Below are positions 1-12,000 of a stretch of DNA of 64,000 bases, piece by piece. Origin of the DNA: Physella acuta. Taxonomy: Eukaryota > Mollusca > Gastropoda > Physidae. The stretch's first letter is position 1, and the number at the start of each line of letters is the position of its first letter. The notes below the pieces were generated by a model, which was given only the letters and a program-made list of their open reading frames with translations, was not told the DNA's origin and did no database searches. Where the stretch lies: contig NW_026732368.1 in assembly GCF_028476545.1 (NCBI RefSeq), forward strand, positions 124,001-188,000. The letters are read 5' to 3'. The translations under genes were made by a program, and so were the position numbers.

Positions 1-1672
1 GTGTAGGGTAGTCCATCTTACAGGTGTAGGGTAGTCCATCTTACAGGTGTAGGGTAGTCCATCTTACAGGTGTAGGGTAGTCCATCTTACAGGTGTAGGG
101 TAGTCCATCTTACAGGTGTAGGATAGTCCATCTTACAGGTGTAGGGTAGTCTATCTTACAGGTGTAGGGTAGTCTATCTTACAGGTGTAGGATCAATTAA
201 ATTGCTTTCCGCGAGGGTGAGTACCTACGTCCATCTTACAGGTGTAGGGCAGTCCATCTTACAGGTGTAGGGTAGTCCATCTTACAGGTGTAGGATCAAT
301 TACATTGCTTTCCGTGAGGGTGAGTAGCTACGTCCACCTTACAGGTGTAGGGTAGTCCATTAGTCCATCTTACAGGTGTAGGGTAGTCCATCTTACAGGT
401 GTAGGATAGTCCATCTTACAGGTGTAGGGTAGTCCATCTTACAGGTGTAGGGTAGTCCATCTTACAGGTGTAGGATAGTCCATCTTACAGGTGTAGGGTA
501 GTCCATCTTACAGGTGTAGGGTAGTCCATCTTACAGGTGTAGGATAGTCCATCTTACAGGTGTAGGGTAGTCCATCTTACAGGTGTAGGGTAGTCCATCT
601 TACAGGTGTAGGGTAGTCCATGTTACATGTGTAGGTTAGTCCATGTTACAGGTGTCGGGTAGTCCATCTTACAGGTGTCGGGTAGTACATCTTACAGGTG
701 TAGGACAGTCCATCTTACAGGTGTAGGGTAGTCCATCTTACAGGTGTAGGGTAGTCCATCTTACAGGTGTAGGGTAGTCCATCTTACAGGTGTAGGATAG
801 TCCATCTTACAGGTGTAGGGTAGTCCATCTTACAGGTGTAGGGTAGTCCATCTTACAGGTGTAGGATAGTCCATCTTACAGGTGTAGGGTAGTCCATCTT
901 ACAGGTGTAGGGTAGTCCATCTTACAGGTGTAGGGTAGTCCATCTTACAGGTGTAGGATAGTCCATCTTACAGGTGGAGGATAGTCCATCTTACAGGTGT
1001 AGCATAGTCCATCTTACAGGTGTAGGGTAGTTCATCTTACAGGTGTAGGGTAGTCCATCTTACAGGTGTAGGGTAGTCCATCTTACAGGTGTAGGGTAGT
1101 CCATCTTACAGGTGTAGGATAGTCCATCTTACAGGTGTAGGATAGTCCATCTTACAGGTGTAGGATAGTCCATCTTACAGGTGTAGGATAGTCCATCTTA
1201 CAGGTGTAGGATAGTCCATCTTACAGGTGTAGCATAGTCCATCTTACAGGTGTAGGGTAGTTCATCTTACAGGTCTAGGGTAGTCCATCTTACAGGTGTA
1301 GGGTAGTCCATCTTACAGGTGTAGGGTAGTCCATCTTACAGGTGTAGGATAGTCCATCTTACAGGTGTAGGATAGTCCATCTTACAGGTGTAGGATAGTC
1401 CATCTTACAGGTGTAGGATAGTCCATCTTACAGGTGTAGGGTAGTCCATGTTACAGGTGTAGGATAGTCCATCTTACAGGTGTAGGATAGTCCATCTTAC
1501 AGGTGTAGGATAGTCCATCTTACAGGTGTAGGATAGTCCATCTTACAGGTGTAGGATAGTCCATCTTACAGGTGTAGGATAGTCCAGATTACAGGTTTAG
1601 GATATTCCATCTTACAGGTGTAAGATAGTCTATCTTACAGGTGTAGGATCAATTACATTGCTTTTCGTGAAG
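1..1672. repeat. 23-bp minisatellite, about 70 copies
   Basis: A tandem array of a 23-bp unit (core GTAGGGTAGTCCATCTTACA) runs from the window edge to about 1650. Units differ mainly at GTAGGG versus GTAGGA. A block containing the rare variants TAGCATAG and TAGTTCATC occurs near 1001 and again near 1231, about 230 bp (ten units) apart, so there is higher-order duplication. A non-repeat segment starting GGATCAATTACATTGC, which forms the right border at about 1646, also occurs inside the array near 190 and 293. No coding potential is seen. Confidence 0.97.
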
Positions 1673-2340
1673 ATGAGTGCTCAGATCCACCGTACACAAA
1701 CTCAGCTTTTTTGTTAAGTTAACTTCGACATCCCACACACTTTTTTTCTTATTTCTTCCACTCTCACGAAGTATGTTCTCTCTCTTTGATTTGTCATCCG
1801 ATTCCGATTCTGCCCCCTCCCCCCCCCCCCCCCCCCATCAACCAGCAAACACTAAAGACTATCACGCATGTTTATCAAACTTTTAAAAAAATCTCTCGGA
1901 ATTCTCTGTTACAAATAGACCCGCTGGTAGATGGCGTCTGATGTTTAAAGTCGTGTCTCACAACAAAAGGTCCTGACCCCTCTCTTTATCACGTGGTCTT
2001 CACACAACAGATGGTGTACCGCCCCCCTCACACACACACACACTAGCCGGACAGTCGTGTCCACCTACAGTGTGAGTTTTACAACCAGACCTGCGGCTCA
2101 CGTGCGGGGCTCGTATTTCACGTGCGGACAGATATCACGTCAAGGTCACAAGACCGATGGCCTGTGATTTGGGTGGTGGGGACGGTCATTAAAACGTGAA
2201 ACTAACTATGGTGGGGGGGGGGGGGGTCTATGGACATGCATGAACTTAAGTATGATGGGGGGGGGGGGGGTTATGGTCATATATAACCTAACATTGGGGG
2301 AGGGGAAGTTGATGGTCATACATGAACCAAACCATGTTAG
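1673..2340. other. Unique sequence with homopolymer tracts, no gene seen
   Basis: No exon or gene is recognised. The stretch holds poly-C at about 1818-1836, a short CA repeat near 2030-2042, and two poly-G runs at about 2212-2226 and 2256-2270. Short open frames across it are low-complexity and lack family motifs. Confidence 0.5.
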
Positions 2341-2344
2341 CAGT

Positions 2345-2665
2345 TGTTCTTCTTCTTCTTCTTCGTTCTTAATTGTGGATATGGTGGAGAATTCAGACAA
2401 CAAGTCCAACTTCGTGGACAAACCGGACTGTGGTCTCCAGTTTGTCAGGTGCCCCATATAATTTTTCCCTGAGTGGGGTGGGCTGGGGCCAGTGGCTGAC
2501 TCGCGCCTGGCTATACAACGTACATTCCTGGAGTACGTGCTCAGTGTTTTCCGGGGCCTTGCCACAAGGGCACATTTCGCTACACCCAACCTTCAGTTTT
2601 CTGTGCATGTGTTGATTTAGTCTGTTGTGGCCTGTTCTTAGTCGAAAGATTATGTATTGTTGTTT
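2345..2665 (-). mobile_element. LINE 3' fragment: end of ORF2 after RNase H, plus GAA tail
   Basis: Read on the minus strand, the frame gives FRLRTGHNRLNQHMHRKL, then CPCGKAPENTEHVLQEC, and ends in TVRFVHEVGLVV before a stop near 2393. The RLRTGHNRLN, CPCG and EH-LQ-C pattern is known from the C-terminal zinc-binding tail that follows RNase H in non-LTR retrotransposons common in molluscs. About 20 bp after the stop comes a tail AATTAAGAACGAAGAAGAAG continuing as GAA repeats (2373 down to 2346). The fragment is strongly 5'-truncated, as is usual for LINEs, and encodes no complete enzyme. Confidence 0.8.
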
Positions 2666-2679
2666 TCGTGTTAAATTAT

Positions 2680-2810
2680 AGTAAGCAGTTGTTTGATTTT
2701 GGAGTTTTCTTTCTTAAATGAGATGCTGTCCTTAGCCATCGAGCCACATCTTCCCGGGGGTTCTAGCTCAGGGCTTTTTGGTTTTGCCGACCCCCGAGCC
2801 TGTCTAAATA
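2680..2810 (-). mobile_element. tRNA-derived SINE fragment
   Basis: This stretch matches the better-preserved SINE at 59698-59950: both contain GTTGTTTG-TTTTGGAGTT, CTGTCC..AGC..CGAGCC and a degraded B-box region. It is diverged and lies directly beside the 5'-truncated edge of the LINE fragment at 2345-2665, so the two may have inserted together or the SINE may carry extra LINE sequence. Confidence 0.55.
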
Positions 2811-2994
2811 TGAGACATGTTATGGAACTAAGAACCTCGACCATCTTATACCTCAACTACCACTTACAAAACATAACAAAATGATACCACCCCCCTCCCC
2901 TTTGTGGTGACTAATGACACAATCTATTCGCTTCATGCTACTACTCCCAAGGTTTAGAATAAAAACCAATATGTCTAGATTTCATATGTGAGTA

Positions 2995-3300
2995 TCTAGC
3001 ACCATCATAATATCATCGTACCACAATCATAACAACACTATAGTACAATCACAGCATCATCACAGCACAGTCATAACACCATCATAACATCACTATAACA
3101 CCATCATGACAACATCATAACACCATCATAACAACACCATAACAACACCATAACAACATCATAACAACACCATAACAACACCATAACAACATCATAACAC
3201 CATCATAACAACATCATAACACCACCATAATATCGTCATACCACGATCATAATATCATCATACCACCATCATAATATCATCATAACAACACCATCATAGC
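2995..3300. repeat. Imperfect CATCATAACAC-type simple array
   Basis: Short units such as CATCATAACAC and AACACCATAACAACACCAT recur for about 300 bp, with interruptions at both ends. It is low-complexity tandem DNA with no coding signal. From 3301 to 3640 I see only AT-rich unique sequence. Confidence 0.85.
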
Positions 3301-3641
3301 ACGGTTAAAACATAAAACCATCCCGCGATATGATAGCCCCAGACTTCCCCTCTACCGTCCACTTAACATACAGACTACAGAAACACACATCAATTATTGG
3401 ACTATTACATACTATGCTACAATATAGATCTATTATCTGAACAAAAACAATGAGCTCATGTTCTATTAGATATCTCGTTTACTTTGTATAGAAATACCTC
3501 AAACATAAAATATATAGAATCTAGCTGGACTTTAGATATATACGCATGGGAAAGTTTATTACACAACATTACGTTTTTTGTATTTTATCCTCGAGTTCCC
3601 TCCCCTACTGTTCCGTGACAACTGTTCTACATTACGTGTTA

Positions 3642-3701
3642 TGACATGATTACGTCCCTTGAGTGAAAGACTGACATGATTACGTCCCTTGAGTGAAAGA
3701 C
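3642..3701. repeat. 30-bp direct duplication
   Basis: The 30-bp segment beginning TGACATGATTACGTCCCTTG occurs twice back to back, with no visible difference between the copies. Confidence 0.9.
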
Positions 3702-3825
3702 TGGCACATTCAATAAGTTGATTCAACTTCACGGTCACGTGATACTTGTGGTGCCAGTGTTGGGAGAATTCTCGCCATCATCAGAATTATTTCTCTGGTC
3801 GTTCTAACGATTCGCCTCATCTTCA

Positions 3826-4305
3826 ATCGGTCTATGCATTGGTCTATCGGTCTATGCATTGGTCTAGCGGTGTATGCATTGGTCTATCGGTCTATGCATT
3901 GGTCTATCGGTCTATGCATTGGTCTATCGGTCTATGCATTGGTCTATCGGTCTATGTATTGGTCTATCGGTCTATGCATTGGTCTATCGGTCTATGCATT
4001 GGTCTATTAGTATATCGACTGGTCTATCGGTCTATGCATTGGTCTATGCCATGGTCTATCGGTCTATTCACTGGTCTATCGGTCTATGCATTGGTCTATC
4101 GGTCTATTCACTGGTCTATCGGTCTATGCATTAGTCTATCGGTCTATGCCATGGTCTGTCGGTCTATGCATTGGTCTGTCGGTCTATGCATTGGTCTATC
4201 GGTCTATTCACTGGTCTATCGGTCTATGCATTGGTCTATCGGTATATGCATTGGTCTATCGGTCTATGCATTGGTCTATCGGTCTATGCATTGGTCTATC
4301 GGTCC
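3826..4305. repeat. 20-bp minisatellite, about 24 copies
   Basis: The unit is GGTCTATCGGTCTATGCATT, with variants such as TCTATTCACT and TCTATGCCAT. Because 20 is not a multiple of three and the unit has no stop, long open frames arise in several frames at once (VYALVYRSMHWSIGL type). They are repeat artefacts. Confidence 0.97.
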
Positions 4306-4460
4306 ACTCACACTTGTCCAGCGATCAACTCTCTAACCCAGCGGTCCACTCACCGGCCCAGTGGTCCTCACACCGGCCCATGGGTCCACTCACACCGGCC
4401 CAGTGGTCCTCACACTGGCCCACGGGTCCACTCACACCGGCCCAGCGGTCCACACACCAA
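4306..4460. repeat. About 42-bp minisatellite made of two 21-bp halves
   Basis: Immediately after the 20-bp array the sequence changes to alternating CGGCCCAGTGGTCCTCACAC and CGGCCCATGGGTCCACTCAC modules, GC-rich and about four copies long. The shared GGTCCACTCACAC at the join suggests that it grew from the edge of the first array. Confidence 0.85.
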
Positions 4461-5449
4461 GAAGATGGCCCGTGCTACTGATGAACCGCGCCGATAAAGG
4501 GAAATAATTCGATAAGGGGATGACAGTGGAGACAACTGGTCGGGAGAGAAAATACCTCTGTAAATAAGAAGAGTGATCCCGCTTGTTTTATTGGCCTTAT
4601 CTTTGACCCTGGACAACGCCCCCCCCTTCCTCCCCCCCCCCCCCACCTCCTATCCGCTCCCACCCCGCCCAATCGAGTATGGAAGATAATTTTAACGATA
4701 ATTTCTTTTATATTTTTTTTTTAACCAGCCGATCTCTTTAGATAAGCCTAAGGGGATGTTTGTGAGGTTTGGATCTAATTAGTGATATGAAATTAGCTCG
4801 TTTTTCTCTTCTACCATTTTAAATATTTACCACAAAAATAACTCTTCTTGTATGTTTTCAATCGGTGTGGACTGGCTCTCAATACAGTCAATGTGTTTTT
4901 AATCAAGTATACGAACACAACAGTGGGACAATGTAGCGAATATTGGCTTCTTTGTTGCTAGCCTGATATTAATGTTTCATATTTGGCTAAGCTAGCATCG
5001 TGTGAATTGAATTTCGCTGTGAAATTAATTACAATTTGTTTCAAAAATAATAACAGGAGAAATAGAATACGGAAAACGTTAATTGTGGGGAAAAAAATTC
5101 ATCAGAAAACTGTGTTTAAGTTTCATGTAGTTGTTGTGTTGACTAGCAGTTACTATGGAATTAACGATCGGGCGCTTCCAGCCATTGTGATTGAGACAAA
5201 AGTTCTCGAATGGGGCGGTTAGCAGGTCTCACCTGCATTCATCGATTTACGATCAATCTTAGCATAGTCGTTCTGGCCGGCCTGTCGTTAAATGGAATGT
5301 GTGCCTCAAATATTTTGTGTGATTAAACAGCCAAGTGTTCGTGGTGGGGTGGGAAAAGGGTGGAGGTGTGGGGGGGGGGGGGGGTGAAAATTGTATTGTT
5401 AGCATGTTAAAATTTTTCCTGCGCTTTGAAATGTTATCGTTTGCTGTGG
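4461..5449. other. No gene recognised
   Basis: Mostly AT-rich unique sequence with poly-C near 4619-4645 and poly-G at about 5370-5383. A 79-codon frame at 4983-5222 has no recognisable motif and no supporting splice or start context. Confidence 0.5.
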
Positions 5450-5665
5450 GACAAATGTTGTGCAAACACCCGCCAAACAATCGGTGAATACGTCCAATTA
5501 GCGAATACATCCGTTTTGTGAATAAACACATTTTCGCGAATGCGCCAATTTTTTTCATTAAACCCATTTTGTGAATACACACATTTTGTTAATAAACCCA
5601 TTTTGCGAATATACCCATTTTGCGACTACACCCATTTTGTGAATAGATCGATTGTGAATACTCCC
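5450..5665. repeat. Degenerate 17-18-bp array
   Basis: Phrases of the type CGAATACACCCATTTTGTGA recur about ten times with heavy divergence. The open frame on the minus strand through it is a by-product. Confidence 0.75.
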
Positions 5666-5912
5666 GTTTTCTGGATCTACTCTTTACAATGTCGACCCAG
5701 GGTGGGGCAATAATTTGATTCCAATCCCCTCCCCATCTGTACCCATCCCCACGGTCCATATCACGGGGCAACCAAATCAATTATTTAGAGACAATTTCTT
5801 TTCATCTTCCCGTGCCCTGTTATCGTCCCGACAGCTGTCTGGTTGATTTTTTTTTATCTGTTTCGTCTCTCATTGGGAGAATCGAGTTCCAGTATCAAGA
5901 TCGGCCAGTGGG

Positions 5913-8130
5913 GCTAGTATAACCACAGTGGTTATAATGACCACAGTGGCTAGAATGACCACAGTGGCTAGAATGACCACAGTGGCTAGAATGACCACAG
6001 TGGCTAGAATGGCCACAGTGGCTAGAATGACCACAGTGGCTAGAATGACCACAGTGGCTAGAATGACCACAGTAGCTAGTATAACCACAGTGGCTAGAAT
6101 GACCACAGTAGCTAGAATGACCACAGTGGCTAGAATGGCCACAGTAGCTAGTATAACCACAGTGGCTAGAATGACCACAGTAGCTAGAATGACCACAGTG
6201 GCTAGAATGACCACAGTAGCTAGTATAACCACAGTGGCTAGAATGACCACAGTAGCTAGAATGACCACAGTGGCTAGAATAACCACAGTGGTTATAATGA
6301 CCACAGTGGCTAGAATGACCACAGTGGCTAGAATGACCACAGTGGCTAGAATGACCACAGTGGTTATAATGACCACAGTGGCTAGAATGACCACAGTGGC
6401 TAGAATGACCACAGTAGCTAGAATGACCCCACTGGCTAGTATAACCACAGTGGCTAGAATGACCACAGTAGCTAGAATGACCACAGTGGCTAGAATGGCC
6501 ACAGTAGCTAGTATAACCACAGTGGCTAGAATGACCACAGTAGCTAGAATGACCACAGTGGCTAGAATGACCACAGTAGCTAGTATAACCACAGTGGCTA
6601 GAATGACCACAGTAGCTAGAATGACCACAGTGGCTAGAATGACCCCACTGGCTAGTATAACCACAGTAGCTAGAATGACCACAGTGGCTAGAATGACCAC
6701 AGTGGCTAGAATGACCACAGTAGCTAGTATAACCACAGTGGCTAGTAAAACCACACTGGCTAGAATGGCCACAGTAGCTAGAATGACCACAGTGGCTAGA
6801 ATGACCACAGTGGCTAGAATGACCACAGTAGCTAGTATAACCACAGTGGCTAGTAAAACCACACTGGCTAGAATGGCCACAGTAGCTAGAATGACCACAG
6901 TGGCTAGAATGACCACAGTGGCTAGAATGACCACACTGGCTAGAATGACCACACTGGCTAGAATGGCCACAGTGGCTAGAATGACCACAGTGGCTAGAAT
7001 GACCACAGTGGCTAGAATGACCACAGTGGCTAGAATGACCACAGTAGCTAGAATGACCACAGTGGCTAGAATGACCACACTGGCTAGAATGGCCACAGTG
7101 GCTAGAATGACCACAGTGGCTAGAATGACCACAGTGGCTAGAATGACCATAGTGGCTAGAATGACCACAGTGGCTAGAATGACCACACTGGCTAGAATGG
7201 CCACAGTGGCTAGAATGACCACAGTGGCTAGAATGACCACAGTGGCTAGAATGACCACACTGGCTAGAATGGCCACAGTGGCTAGAATGACCACAGTGGC
7301 TAGAATGACCACAGTGGCTAGAATGGCCACAGTGGCTAGAATGACCACACTGGCTAGAATGGCCACAGTGGCTAGAATGAACACAGTGGCTAGAATGACC
7401 ACAGTGGCTAGAATGACATAGTGGCTACAATGACCCCACTGGCTAGTATAACCACTGTAGCTAGAATGACCACAGTAGCTAGAATGACCACAGTGGCTAG
7501 AATGACCACAGTAGCTAGTATAACCACAGTGGCTAGTAAAACCACAGTGGCTAGTATAACCACACTGGCTAGAATGACCACAGTAGCTAGAATGACCACA
7601 GTGGCTAGAATGACCACAGTGGCTAGAATGACCACAGTGGCTAGAATGACCACAGTGGCTAGAATGACCACACTGGCTAGAATGGCCACAGTAGCTAGTA
7701 TAACCACAGTGGCTAGTAAAACCACACTGGCTAGAATGGCCACAGTAGCTAGAATGACCACAGTGGCTAGAATGACCACAGTGGCTAGAATGACCACAGT
7801 GGCTAGAATGACCACAGTGGCTAGAATGACCATAGTGGCTAGAATGACTAAGGTACCCAGAATGGGCACAATGGCTTTAATGGTATCTAGAATGACTATA
7901 CTAGCTCAAATTACCACTTACCTAGAATGACCACAGCAATTCAAATGACCACGGTATTCGGAATACCCCCAACAGCCAAACGACCACAGGATGACCACAA
8001 AAATAGCTTAAATGATGACAATAGCTCGAGGTACCACATATGTAGAATGACCGCAATATATTGAATGCCCGCATGATCTAGAATGACCAAAATATTTCAA
8101 ATGACCACAGTATTTAGAATGACATCAACA
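5913..8130. repeat. 18-bp minisatellite, over 100 copies, decaying rightward
   Basis: The unit GGCTAGAATGACCACAGT repeats almost perfectly to about 7845, then decays to about 8130. Four main variants (GAATGACC, GTATAACC, GAATGGCC, GTAAAACC cores) form blocks that recur, for example a GTATAACC-GTAAAACC-GAATGGCC run near 6726, 6834 and 7690. Since 18 is divisible by three, neither strand meets a stop, giving spurious frames of about 500 codons on both strands (VVILAT and ARMTTV repeats). Confidence 0.97.
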
Positions 8131-8859
8131 ATGCATCTTAAATGAACGTGTCCTGTTTTAATGAAATACAGTCATCCTGAGCAAGTAACACAAAAACAAA
8201 GTGTATTGACATCATTATTTCAGAAGATTATACAGTAGATTCATATAATATTTCCTCTGAAACATAGATCTAGATCTAGTTGGTATTTCTTGAACGAACC
8301 TATTGCTTGGTACAATTTCCTAATTGTGGTACAGGCCTAGCTCTTCCAGAACTTTGGGCCTAAGTTTACCCAGAGAAATCTAGGTCTGAGTTAGGGCTGA
8401 GGCTGGTAGTACAGGGCACTTTGACTTACCAGATCAGAGGTATGGTAACCCCTTCTGCGCCTGAATCAAACTTTCAACCATTCCCTCCCCCCCCCCCCCC
8501 CCCCTCAAGGCCAGTAATTTCTGTAAATGATTAACAGCAGCATGAGTAAAATTCTTCGATCATTTCGAACTCATTTTTCAATTGTTATAGAACAATACGA
8601 TACAATAATCATTGCTTACTAAGGTTGCTGATCCTTGCTTAACTTAAGGAAATGTTAATGTTAGATAGTGTTATGCATTGATTCGGGGAGGATTAACCAG
8701 TGTTTCTTCCGTGCATCTCATCTCGTCCCCCCCCCCTTTCTCCCCCCCCCCCCCCCCCCCCAACCCCGAAAATGTGTAAGTGTTATATTATTATTTAATA
8801 AGACGATTAATAATTACTATTATTATTTCTTTAATAAAACAATGATTGTCTTTCCCCAG
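8131..8859. other. Unique sequence with poly-C tracts; decayed MITE end
   Basis: AT-rich sequence with poly-C at about 8487-8504 and 8728-8761. At 8698 the sequence CAGTGTTTCTTCCGTGCATC resembles the 5' end of the poly-G hAT-type MITE family seen at 31080 and 35330, but no matching right end or target duplication is visible. An upstream exon of the TTLL10-like gene is expected to the left and was not found in this window. Confidence 0.4.
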
Positions 8860-9060
8860 GTGAGCAGCTAGTTAACCATATACCAAATTGTAAGCTTCTT
8901 ACGAACAAACTCGGCCTACTGTGTAGTCTGCAAGAGTATGAAAGGGTAACTCTGCTGACAAAAGGGAGGCTACCCAGATTAAAAATGGTTGACTTTGTTC
9001 CGGAAACTTTCAAGTTGGATGAGAGGACAGATAGGGATAGATTCCTGAGTGAATATAAAG
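8860..9060 (+). CDS. TTLL10-like exon a
   Basis: Acceptor TTTCCCCAG ends at 8859; donor GTAGGA starts at 9061. Encodes EQLVNHIPNCKLLTNKLGLL and later MVDFVPETFKLDERTD, matching the segment before the ATP-binding site in TTLL10. It begins with two bases of a split glycine codon and ends with one base, so earlier exons must exist. Confidence 0.9.
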
Positions 9061-12000
9061 GTAGGATAAAGATAGGAATAGATTCATGAGTAAATGTAAA
9101 GGTAGGCAGACGGTGGGTGGGGCGGCCGCCCCGGGCGTCGACCCTAGGGGGTGCGTCAAACGGGGTAGAGTAAAAATTATAAAAAGCTTCTTGTGGGCTG
9201 CATTACTCACAATCAAAATTTTTAAATTAGGGGTCGTCTATAAATGAGGTCTCACTCGTAGGGGGGAGGGGGGTCCGTAATTTTGTGACGGTGTGTGGGG
9301 AGGGGGGGGATTCAGATGGTTCGTCACACTTTTGTATTTAAAAAAAGCAATGTTAGAAAACGAATTTTAGACGTTATTTCGCGTTTTAGAAAACTGTTTT
9401 AATAAATTGCAATAGGAATTGATTAAAATACTCTATTTTGACAGAGTTCAGACAAGATTTTGGAAAAATAGCGATGTTTTAAGAAAAATTCAACTGCAAT
9501 TTTGAGGGGGGGGGGGGTTGTAGGCTGAGGTGTGGTGTCATTTTTGGGGGGTGGTCTGGCTTTTTGTGACGATGTGTGATGGAGGGGAGTGGGGAGGTAA
9601 AAATCGTCAAAAAAAGTGTGTCATTTGTGTGATTTATGGATGACCCCTTAAGAAAATAGACTGATACTTGTTTTTAGTACATATCAAACCACATCAATTG
9701 TGTGACACTAAAATACAAAGGGTAAGTGACTGGTAGATCTAGTCTGTATAGATTCTACTGGTAATGAACCTAGAAATATTTTTAAATGACAAGGGGCACA
9801 GAATTGATAGTTCGCCTGAATGGGTCGCTAGGCCTCTGCAAGTAGGATAGATTCCTGAGTGAATATGTAGGGTAAAATTTTGTATAGGACCTACCCATCA
9901 ATCACAGCGAACAATGCCATCATGTCATTGAGTTCAATAGTTATAGTAACTAATATTAGGGGCCTATAAATCTAGTTATTTTGTATATATAGGCCTATAT
10001 AATACCAGCCACTTCATTCATTGGCATCTACTTCTAATTTGAGAGCAAAGTAACCCTGATTATTACTATTTAAATTAAGAATTTAAAAAAAAAACCAAGT
10101 GTTTTTTAACTGTAGAAGTGACTTTTTACTGATACAACAAAATATTTATAACCTTAGCACAGATGACATTATATAAATATTAAAAGCACAAAAGTTGACA
10201 TAATAAAGACATTAAAACAGAACTAATTTATTTTTACGGTTGACACAAATAAAAAAGCTTGTCGGCTTATTAAAAATTTTGTATGACAGATGGGGAAACC
10301 TGGATCTGTAAACCGACAAGCCTGAATCAGGGAAAGGGCATATTCTTACTCCGATCTCGTGATGAGATAAATCAACTATTGTCTGAGAGAGATGCAAAGT
10401 CTTCATGGACGCGGCAGGTTCAGATGAGAATAGTACAGAGGTGAGTTTTATCCCTTTTCTGTGAATAGAGATGAATTTTCTCCCCTTCAGCCAGTAGTTA
10501 GGTTAGGTTTCTCCCCCTTGTACTTACAGCAAGTAGAGTTAGTTTTCTCCCCTACCTTACAGAGATGAGTTTTTTCTATACCAGGTAGAGATAAATTCCC
10601 CTCCCCTTATACCTAGAAGAGGTTTTACTGTCCCTTACATGATTTATAACTAAGTTTTCTCCCTTTACACCCAGCAGCATACTGGGGTTGAGTATTAATA
10701 ATGTATTGACTAAATACAATATTGGGATAAAAGGAAATATTGAATTAGCTACAATGAACTGCACCACTGTCTGTACATGGCGCCTAGTATGTCGAGCAAC
10801 AATTTGGAAAATATGGTTAAAAACTTTGTGATGTTTAAAATAAAAACTTAATAATGTTTAGGCCCTATAAATATTGTTCATTTGCTTGAACTATTCATGC
10901 GAATAGTCTAAAAATAATGTGTCTGTTCAATTCCTCTGCAGATATATACACAACCCATTGCTCATAGAGGGTAGAAAATTTGATATTAGAGCCTACATGT
11001 TTATAGCAAGCACTGTCCCATTTCTGGTACTGTTCCACAATGGCTATGTGAGACTGTCTTGTCAGAAGTATAATCAGGATGATACCAACCTCACCACCCA
11101 CCTTACTAATCAGGTAAAATTTGAATTTATATTTTGGTGATTTATGTCAGGGGAAGTAACTACCAAAACTTTTTTAAACAACAAAATGGCTTATCCATTT
11201 CCCTTTGATTGTTTTTTCATGTGTTAATGCTGTGCATCACTTGTTAGTAGATTTTCATCAAGGATATTTTGTTATTCATGTTTTAAATTTATGGTTTGAA
11301 TTATATTTCCAGCAAACAGGAAAATAATTTTAGTGTAAAATAAAATTAAGCATAGTCAAATACAGCTTTGATTAAAACTTTAAAATTGTAGTACACAACT
11401 TTTTCCCATTTTGATAGGTTAGTAATTTGGGTAATCCATCGTTTTAGGTACGTAAAATCGCCCGTGACTAGTAATGTGAAAAACAGGTGACTCCTTAAAT
11501 TTTAATAATAATTTCACATTTTGAGGAGGATTTGTGTTTTGAAAAATACAAAAATGTTTCCTTGTTTCATTTATGTACCTGTTTTTAAACAATTGAATAA
11601 AAACTTTTCAGTAATAAATGAAGACTAGCAATGTTTCCAACAGATGCAACCATGCTCATTTACTATAGCAGCCATCTTGTTAAAGTTTTATTTTTATTGA
11701 CTAATAGCGCGAGATTCAGGCGGAAGTCACTCTACTTTACAAATGGCTGCTGTTTATATAGCAAATCTTGCTTGCAGACACTGCTGTTTAAAGTTAATTT
11801 CTGGCCTATATTGATATATTTAGCCATTGATTTATGTTTATTATTCATTTATCTATAATATTTGACACAAACATATCACAATATACTTCTATTACAGCCT
11901 TGACAATGAGGTAACGTTTTCGTACATTAATAGCCGCGGGCGATTTTACGTACCCAAAACGATAGATTACCGTAATTTGTTCTATAGCATTTAGATCTAG

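Noticed and set aside
1-1650. CRISPR-like array
   Set aside because: Units are contiguous without unique spacers and the DNA is clearly eukaryotic; it is a minisatellite.
3746-4481. Overlapping frames rich in VYALVYRSMHWS
   Set aside because: Products of the 20-bp minisatellite read in several frames.
4477-4505. Possible hammerhead ribozyme core CTGATGA
   Set aside because: No stem II hairpin and no properly placed GAAA with flanking stems; chance match.
4983-5222. 79-codon frame as a small gene
   Set aside because: No motif, no splice or promoter context, AT-driven composition.
5870-7421. Open frames of about 500 codons on both strands
   Set aside because: They come from a stop-free 18-bp repeat; both strands are open at once and the peptides are pure repeats (VVILAT, ARMTTV).
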